Source: Campylobacteraceae bacterium (GTDB lineage: Bacteria; Campylobacterota; Campylobacteria; Campylobacterales; Sulfurovaceae). From it: a stretch of DNA of 10,115 nt. Each line of letters starts with the position of its first letter. The stretch's first letter is position 1. Both the position numbers and the translations under genes were made by a program. The stretch spans positions 1-10,115 of the forward strand of contig JALWZI010000290.1 of assembly GCA_027002755.1 (NCBI GenBank), written 5' to 3'. Shown here one piece after another: positions 6,782-10,115 of the stretch. The notes beneath the pieces are model-generated. The model was not told the origin of the DNA. It ran no database searches and saw only the letters and a program-made list of their open reading frames with translations.

Positions 6782-7869
6782 CGCAGCTCCTCCAGGGTCC
6801 CGAGCAGCGCTTTGAGCGCCTTTTTCGGTGCTCCCAACCGCGGGATGATCCGCAGGATCGGCCGCTGTACCGTCGGCTGACGGATGGCACCGACCAGCCA
6901 GCCCCGTTTCTCCAGTTCCTGCTGCAGACGCAGCGCCTCGGCATTGGAGTCCACCGGTATCGGAAGGATCTGGGACTCCATCTCGATACCTGTCAGGCGC
7001 CGGACGATCCGACGGCGCTTCTCGAGACGGCGGCGCAGACGGGAAGCGTGTTTGCGGATAGTTTCCAGATTTTCCAAAGCCAGGACGGTATCGATGACCG
7101 AAGGGGCGGTGGAGTAGATAATCGGCTTGCTCCGGTTCTCCAGATAGGAGAGGATGTGCCGACTCGCCAGGATATAGGCGCCGTAGCTGCCGTAGGCCTT
7201 GCCCAAAGTCCCCATCTTGATATGCCAGGGCTGTGGAGCGATGCCGTAGGCTTCGAAGATCCCCAGCAGGTGTTCTCCCAGGACGCCGGAGCTGTGGGCC
7301 TCGTCCACGATGAGCAAGGCCCCCTCCTCCTCGACCACGTCGAAGATCTCCCTCGCCACCCGATTGCCGCTCATAGAGTAGACCCCCTCGACGGCGACGA
7401 TTCGACGCTCCGACTTGTCGGCTCGCAAGAGACGCCGCAGCTCCTCCGGATCGTTGTGGCGAAAGCGGGTCACCCGATCTTCCAGCAATCCCGTAGCCAT
7501 CATCCCGCTGGCGTGATACTCCTCGTCGATGAAGAGACGGTCCTTTTTGCGCACCAGAGCTTCGATGAGCCCCAGGTTGGCCAGAAAACCGCTGCCCACG
7601 ACCATCCCCGCTTCGAAACCGTTGAGTTCCGCGATCCGATGCTCGAAGAGCTGGTGGATGGGATGGTAGCCGTTGACCAGCATGCTGGCCTTCGGGCCGT
7701 GATCCGGGAACGCTTCCAATCGCTTCACCGCCCGTTCGAGCTGTTTGCGCTTCCCGGCCAGCCCCAGATAGTCGTTGGAGGCGAAATCGATCAGCTCGGG
7801 ATCGTAGAGCCGTCGCCGACGGAAACGTCCCGCCTTTTCCAGTGCTCTGATTTCCCGACTGTAGGGCAT
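6778..7869 (-). CDS. bioF: BioF-type PLP-dependent acyltransferase (8-amino-7-oxononanoate synthase-like)
   Basis: This enzyme family condenses an acyl thioester with an amino acid with loss of CO2; BioF joins pimeloyl-ACP (or -CoA) to alanine to make 8-amino-7-oxononanoate for biotin. It has 363 residues, somewhat shorter than E. coli BioF, mainly at the N-terminus. Visible features: FASNDYLGLAG (29-39), GSGFLANLG (92-100), the PLP-stacking His in EEYHASG (His119), DEAHSSGVLG with Asp189 and His192, and the PLP Lys224 in TLGKAYGSYGAYI. Related enzymes are 2-amino-3-ketobutyrate CoA ligase (Kbl), serine palmitoyltransferase and 5-aminolevulinate synthase. BioF is favoured by length and the YLGL start, but no other biotin gene lies nearby. 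ATG at 7869, five bases after the maf stop, with GGAGG inside the end of maf. The end overlaps the ABC gene by 4 bases. Confidence 0.85.
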   Translation of the reverse strand: MPYSREIRALEKAGRFRRRRLYDPELIDFASNDYLGLAGKRKQLERAVKRLEAFPDHGPKASMLVNGYHPIHQLFEHRIAELNGFEAGMVVGSGFLANLGLIEALVRKKDRLFIDEEYHASGMMATGLLEDRVTRFRHNDPEELRRLLRADKSERRIVAVEGVYSMSGNRVAREIFDVVEEEGALLIVDEAHSSGVLGEHLLGIFEAYGIAPQPWHIKMGTLGKAYGSYGAYILASRHILSYLENRSKPIIYSTAPSVIDTVLALENLETIRKHASRLRRRLEKRRRIVRRLTGIEMESQILPIPVDSNAEALRLQQELEKRGWLVGAIRQPTVQRPILRIIPRLGAPKKALKALLGTLEELR

Positions 7870-7874
7870 CGTCT

Positions 7875-8429
7875 CTACGCCTCCAACCAGGGGCGAAGGA
7901 TCTCCACCTGCAAGCCCATGGCGGTACTCTCCAGGCCCCGGACCTCCCGAATGTAGGGTTTGCAGAACCCCTCCACCATGCAGGCACCCGCTTTGCCCTG
8001 CCACTCGCCGCTGTCGAGGTAGCGCTGCAGATCCTTCTCGTCGAAGGGAGCGAAGCGGTAGTGGGTGGCGGAGAGATCGAGGAAGTAACGCCGGGATGAT
8101 TTGAGATGGGCGCAGCTGACGATAGCGATCTCGCTGCCGCTTTGAAGCCGAAGGATCCGCTCGGCATCGGCCCAATCCTTCGCTTTACGCAGGATCTCCC
8201 CGGAAGGCCCGGCCACCACCACCGTATCGGCCACCAGCAGCGGGATCTCCAGGCCAAAAGCCGCTTCCGCCGCCTCCAGCTTCCCTTTGGAGGCGTGGTA
8301 GACAAACTTGCGGGCATCATCGATCTGCAGAGACTCCTCGTCAAACTCCACGGGAGACTGGATAAAGTCGATGCCGAAGTCCCGCAGCAGTTTCGCACGG
8401 CTCTCGGAGGCGGAACAGAGACGGATCAT
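7875..8429 (-). CDS. maf: Maf family nucleotide pyrophosphatase
   Basis: Maf proteins hydrolyse non-canonical and some canonical nucleoside triphosphates to monophosphates, acting as house-cleaning enzymes; Maf of Bacillus is linked to septum formation. The protein has 184 residues, a normal length. It opens with LCSASESR (4-11), the family phosphate-binding motif, has the catalytic Asp68 in VADTVV, and the conserved KAGAC (146-150), which replaces the commoner KAGGY. ATG at 8429 has GGAG 7 bases upstream. The start codon lies within a 10-bp inverted repeat. The alaS-maf-PBP order is also known from Campylobacter jejuni, supporting the call. Substrate preference (dTTP/UTP type or m7GTP type) cannot be decided by eye. 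Confidence 0.9.
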   Translation of the reverse strand: MIRLCSASESRAKLLRDFGIDFIQSPVEFDEESLQIDDARKFVYHASKGKLEAAEAAFGLEIPLLVADTVVVAGPSGEILRKAKDWADAERILRLQSGSEIAIVSCAHLKSSRRYFLDLSATHYRFAPFDEKDLQRYLDSGEWQGKAGACMVEGFCKPYIREVRGLESTAMGLQVEILRPWLEA

Positions 8430-8449
8430 AAAACACTCCGTGTTTTATG
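8427..8449. repeat. Perfect 10-bp inverted repeat over the maf start
   Basis: CATAAAACAC (8427-8436) and GTGTTTTATG (8440-8449) are exact complements with a 3-base spacer. On the maf (minus) strand the spacer and first base of the 3' arm form GGAG, the ribosome-binding site, and the last three bases of the 3' arm are the ATG. As RNA the hairpin would hide the start codon; as DNA it could be an operator. It directly borders the repeat element at 8451-8572 and may belong to it. Confidence 0.6.
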
Positions 8450-8450
8450 A

Positions 8451-8572
8451 AATGGGGAATGGAGAATGGAGAATGGAGAATTTTGGTAGGCTTTGCTTTG
8501 CAAAGCCTCTTTATTTAAATCGTCGCCTTTGGCGACACCGAAATTTCTCATTCCTAATTCCTCATTCCCATT
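8451..8572. repeat. Cloverleaf-like repeat element with heptamer arms
   Basis: The arms are an imperfect inverted pair: left 8451-8487 and right 8537-8572, each made of 7-base units beginning AAT (left AATGGAG type, with GGAGAAT exact in three tandem copies at 8461-8481; right, read on the minus strand, AATGAGG type), each ending in AATTTTGGT or AATTTCGGT. Between them lie two perfect hairpins with TTT loops: AGGCTTTGC/GCAAAGCCT (8488-8508) and GTCGCC/GGCGAC (8522-8536), joined by an AT-rich linker. Together they form a three-stem cloverleaf. The element fills almost the whole copD-maf gap and its right end supplies the TAA stop of the copD-like gene. It has no coding capacity and resembles a small non-autonomous repeat; the family is not recognised. 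Confidence 0.65.
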
Positions 8573-9050
8573 AGAAGCCTCTCAGCGTAATTCCCAGCCA
8601 GACCGCCACCATTCCCAGTACGATATTGATGGGTAGCAGCAGGTTGGGAATATTGGCCACCAGAGCTTTGGCGCCTGCCAGGTCTCCGGCGTTGAAGCGG
8701 CGCTGGGCCCGGATCCGTTTGACGTACATGTAGGTGAAGTTCAGTGCCATCACGGTCCAGATGATCTCTTTGAAGATGAAGACCGCCTTGTCGGGCCCCT
8801 GATGCCCCCCCAGGGCGATGGCCATGATGAGCCCCGTAACGACGATCAGAACGATGAAGGGCATGACCAGATTGAAGAGGCGCCCGGTGATCTGCAGGGT
8901 CTTGCCCAGTTTGATCCCGGGATCTTCGATGCTCTGCATCACCGGATGCACCGCCACCCGGACGGCGATCATCCCGCCGATCCAGACGATCGCCCCCAGC
9001 ACATGGATGAAGACGATGAGATGAGCGTAGTTTTGGAACAGATCTTGCAT
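8571..9050 (-). CDS. CopD-like integral membrane protein
   Basis: This 159-residue protein has four predicted membrane helices (about 9-33, 60-80, 90-110, 134-155) and no enzymatic motif I recognise. The HVLGAIVWIGGM stretch (16-27) after His10, with His35 near the end of the first helix and His83 in a loop, resembles the CopD/DUF-type small membrane family, some of whose members bind copper or heme; that assignment is moderate. The basic stretch KRIRAQRRFNAGD (111-123) would be the main cytoplasmic loop. ATG at 9050 has AAGGAG 6 bases upstream. It lies between alaS and maf on their strand, 123 bases after alaS and 141 bases before maf, so it may have its own promoter. Its stop codon TAA falls inside the end of the adjoining repeat element. 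Confidence 0.8.
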   Translation of the reverse strand: MQDLFQNYAHLIVFIHVLGAIVWIGGMIAVRVAVHPVMQSIEDPGIKLGKTLQITGRLFNLVMPFIVLIVVTGLIMAIALGGHQGPDKAVFIFKEIIWTVMALNFTYMYVKRIRAQRRFNAGDLAGAKALVANIPNLLLPINIVLGMVAVWLGITLRGF

Positions 9051-9072
9051 GGCGACTCCTTCAATTCAGAGA

Positions 9073-9089
9073 ATATTTCTCCGAAATAT
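9073..9089. promoter_or_regulatory. Palindrome in the copD-like gene leader
   Basis: ATATTTC (9073-9079) and GAAATAT (9083-9089) are exact complements with spacer TCC. An overlapping shorter one, GAGAA/TTCTC, spans 9069-9081. They lie 19-39 bases upstream of the ATG, with a -10-like TATTCT on the minus strand inside. A dimeric repressor site or an mRNA hairpin is possible; no regulator family is recognised. Confidence 0.35.
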
Positions 9090-9119
9090 GCCGGAAATTC
9101 ATTAACGGATTCTCATCGC

Positions 9120-9140
9120 GGGATGGCAATCCCAAGCTAC
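9120..9140 (-). repeat. REP-like element (GTAG tetranucleotide plus hairpin)
   Basis: Read on the minus strand, GTAG (9140-9137) is followed by CTT and a hairpin of GGGAT and ATCCC with a 4-base loop (9133-9120). A GTAG or GTGG tetranucleotide at the foot of a short hairpin is the layout of REP sequences mobilised by REP-associated tyrosine transposases. Short flanking complements AACGG (9104-9108) and CCGTT (9146-9150) enclose it. No transposase gene is in the window; a single copy makes this tentative. Confidence 0.4.
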
Positions 9141-9154
9141 ACCCTCCGTTGCTA

Positions 9155-9175
9155 GTTACTCGTTACTCGTTATTC
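9155..9175. repeat. Tandem heptamer array at the alaS stop
   Basis: Three tandem 7-base units on the plus strand, GTTACTC, GTTACTC and GTTATTC, run into the alaS stop codon (TGA on the minus strand, 9176-9174). The unit length equals that in the arms of the element at 8451-8572, but the sequence differs. It is not a CRISPR: units are short and there are no spacers. Confidence 0.6.
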
Positions 9176-10115
9176 AAAGATCCAACACCCTGAATTGCTC
9201 GTCCAGGTAGGCCTTGGCCGCTTTCATCGCCTCGGGGAGCTTTTCGGGGAGCTTCCCGCCGGCCTGGGCAAAGTCGGGACGCCCTCCCCCACCGCCGCCC
9301 AGAATCGGGGCGATCTGTTTGATCCAGTCGCCGGCTTTGACGGGAGTATTCTTGCTGCCGGCGGCCAGGAGGACTTTGTCTCCCTTTTTCTGGAAGAGCA
9401 TCACCGCCACTTTCTCGTGACGGTTCTTGATCTCATCGATGAGCTTTTTGATGTCGCCGGCTCCCACTTCGTCGACGATGACGGTGATGTCGCCGATCTT
9501 CTCCTCCGCCAGCTCCTTGGCCCCGCCGGCCAGGGCGGCATCCAGCTCGCTCTTGAGGGTTGTGATCTGCTCCTTGAGCTTGCGCACTCCCGTGAGGGGA
9601 TCGGGGTTCTTGAGCTCTTCGCTCAGCTCGGTCCGCTCACGGCGCAGCAGCTCCACCTGGCGCAGCGCCTCCCGGCCGCAGACCGCTTCGATCCGCCGCA
9701 CTCCGGCACTCACGCCGGACTCTTTGGTGATGAGAAAGAGGCCGATCTCGGCGGTGTTGTGGACGTGGGTGCCGCCGCAGAGTTCGATAGAGGCGTCGCC
9801 CATTTTGACCACCCGCACCTCGTCGCCGTACTTTTCGCCAAAGAGCGCCATCGCCCCCGCCTTTTTCGCCTCGTCGATGGACATCACCTCGGTTCGGGCG
9901 GGAATCGCCCGGTCGATCTTGTCATTGACCCAGGCCTCCACTTGGCGCAGCTCTTCACGCGTCAAAGCCTTGGGGTGGCTGAAGTCGAAGCGCAGGCGCT
10001 CAGCCTCCACCAACGAGCCCGCCTGGGTCACATGCTCGCCGAGAATATCGCGCAGTGCAGCGTGCAGCAGGTGGGTGGCACTGTGATGCTTGGCGATCTG
10101 GCGGCGGGAGTCGTC
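9174..10115 (-). CDS. alaS: Alanyl-tRNA synthetase, C-terminal part (editing and DHHA1 domains)
   Basis: AlaRS charges tRNA-Ala in the cytoplasm and removes mischarged Ser or Gly. The frame is open to the window edge, so the catalytic N-terminal half is outside; 313 codons are visible. The fragment begins [18 protein letters not shown], containing the editing-site metal motif HxxxH (visible residues 11-15). The second half of the zinc site, CGGTHVHN, gives Cys113 and His117 of the visible part. [15 protein letters not shown] and the Lys-rich coiled coil (about residues 150-200) follow, and the Gly-rich [15 protein letters not shown] near the end is the C-terminal DHHA1 signature. An apparent internal GTG start at 10031 is not real. 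It is the first gene seen of the leftward group, followed by the copD-like gene after 123 bases. Confidence 0.97.
   Translation of the reverse strand, partial: DDSRRQIAKHHSATHLLHAALRDILGEHVTQAGSLVEAERLRFDFSHPKALTREELRQVEAWVNDKIDRAIPARTEVMSIDEAKKAGAMALFGEKYGDEVRVVKMGDASIELCGGTHVHNTAEIGLFLITKESGVSAGVRRIEAVCGREALRQVELLRRERTELSEELKNPDPLTGVRKLKEQITTLKSELDAALAGGAKELAEEKIGDITVIVDEVGAGDIKKLIDEIKNRHEKVAVMLFQKKGDKVLLAAGSKNTPVKAGDWIKQIAPILGGGGGGRPDFAQAGGKLPEKLPEAMKAAKAYLDEQFRVLDL

Noticed and set aside
7048..7956. Plus-strand open frame of about 300 codons opposite the BioF-like gene
   Set aside because: It is opposite a gene with intact PLP motifs and has no recognisable domain or ribosome-binding site.
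6782..8398. Extended ABC ATPase frame running to 8398
   Set aside because: It crosses the BioF-like and maf genes in another frame; the upstream translation is low-complexity Arg/Ser/Gly-rich.
8451..8481. CRISPR array
   Set aside because: Units are 7 bases, directly adjacent, without spacers, and there are no cas genes.
8308..8574. Small plus-strand open frame across the maf start and the repeat element
   Set aside because: It is antisense to maf and then translates the repeat; no ribosome-binding site or family likeness.

Overview
The window looks like a chromosomal segment of a GC-rich member of the Campylobacterota, possibly a Sulfurovum/Nitratifractor-type bacterium. The main reason is the order alaS - maf - penicillin-binding protein 1A on one strand, which I recall from Campylobacter jejuni, together with a hippuricase-type M20 amidohydrolase. 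This placement is inferred from gene order and protein character, not from a database search. Coding density is high and there is no stretch over 300 bases without a gene.

Layout. Left, plus strand (2-2126): the 3' end of a zinc/manganese-type substrate-binding protein (znuA), then znuC and znuB, with overlapping stops and starts. This is an ABC metal importer operon. Next is a 213-base gap (2127-2339) holding a 7-bp inverted repeat, an extended -10 promoter candidate and a strongly self-complementary segment of about 123 nt. It leads into a 119-codon gene of unknown function (2340-2699).

Right, minus strand (2696-10115), read right to left: the 3' part of alaS, a four-helix CopD-like membrane protein, maf, a BioF-type PLP enzyme, an orphan peptide/nickel-type ABC ATPase, penicillin-binding protein 1A, and an M20 amidohydrolase. 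From maf to the PBP the genes are 5 bases apart or overlap by 4 bases, so they are probably translated from one message. The M20 gene follows after 34 bases and meets the 119-aa gene tail to tail with a 4-base overlap.

The non-coding interest is concentrated in three gaps. The znuB downstream gap may encode a structured RNA or a 5' leader. The copD-maf gap holds a cloverleaf-like repeat element built from heptamer arrays and two perfect TTT-loop hairpins, next to a 10-bp inverted repeat that contains the maf start codon. The alaS-copD gap holds a heptamer array, a REP-like GTAG hairpin and a palindrome that could be an operator. No tRNA, rRNA, CRISPR array, transposase or intact insertion sequence was seen.
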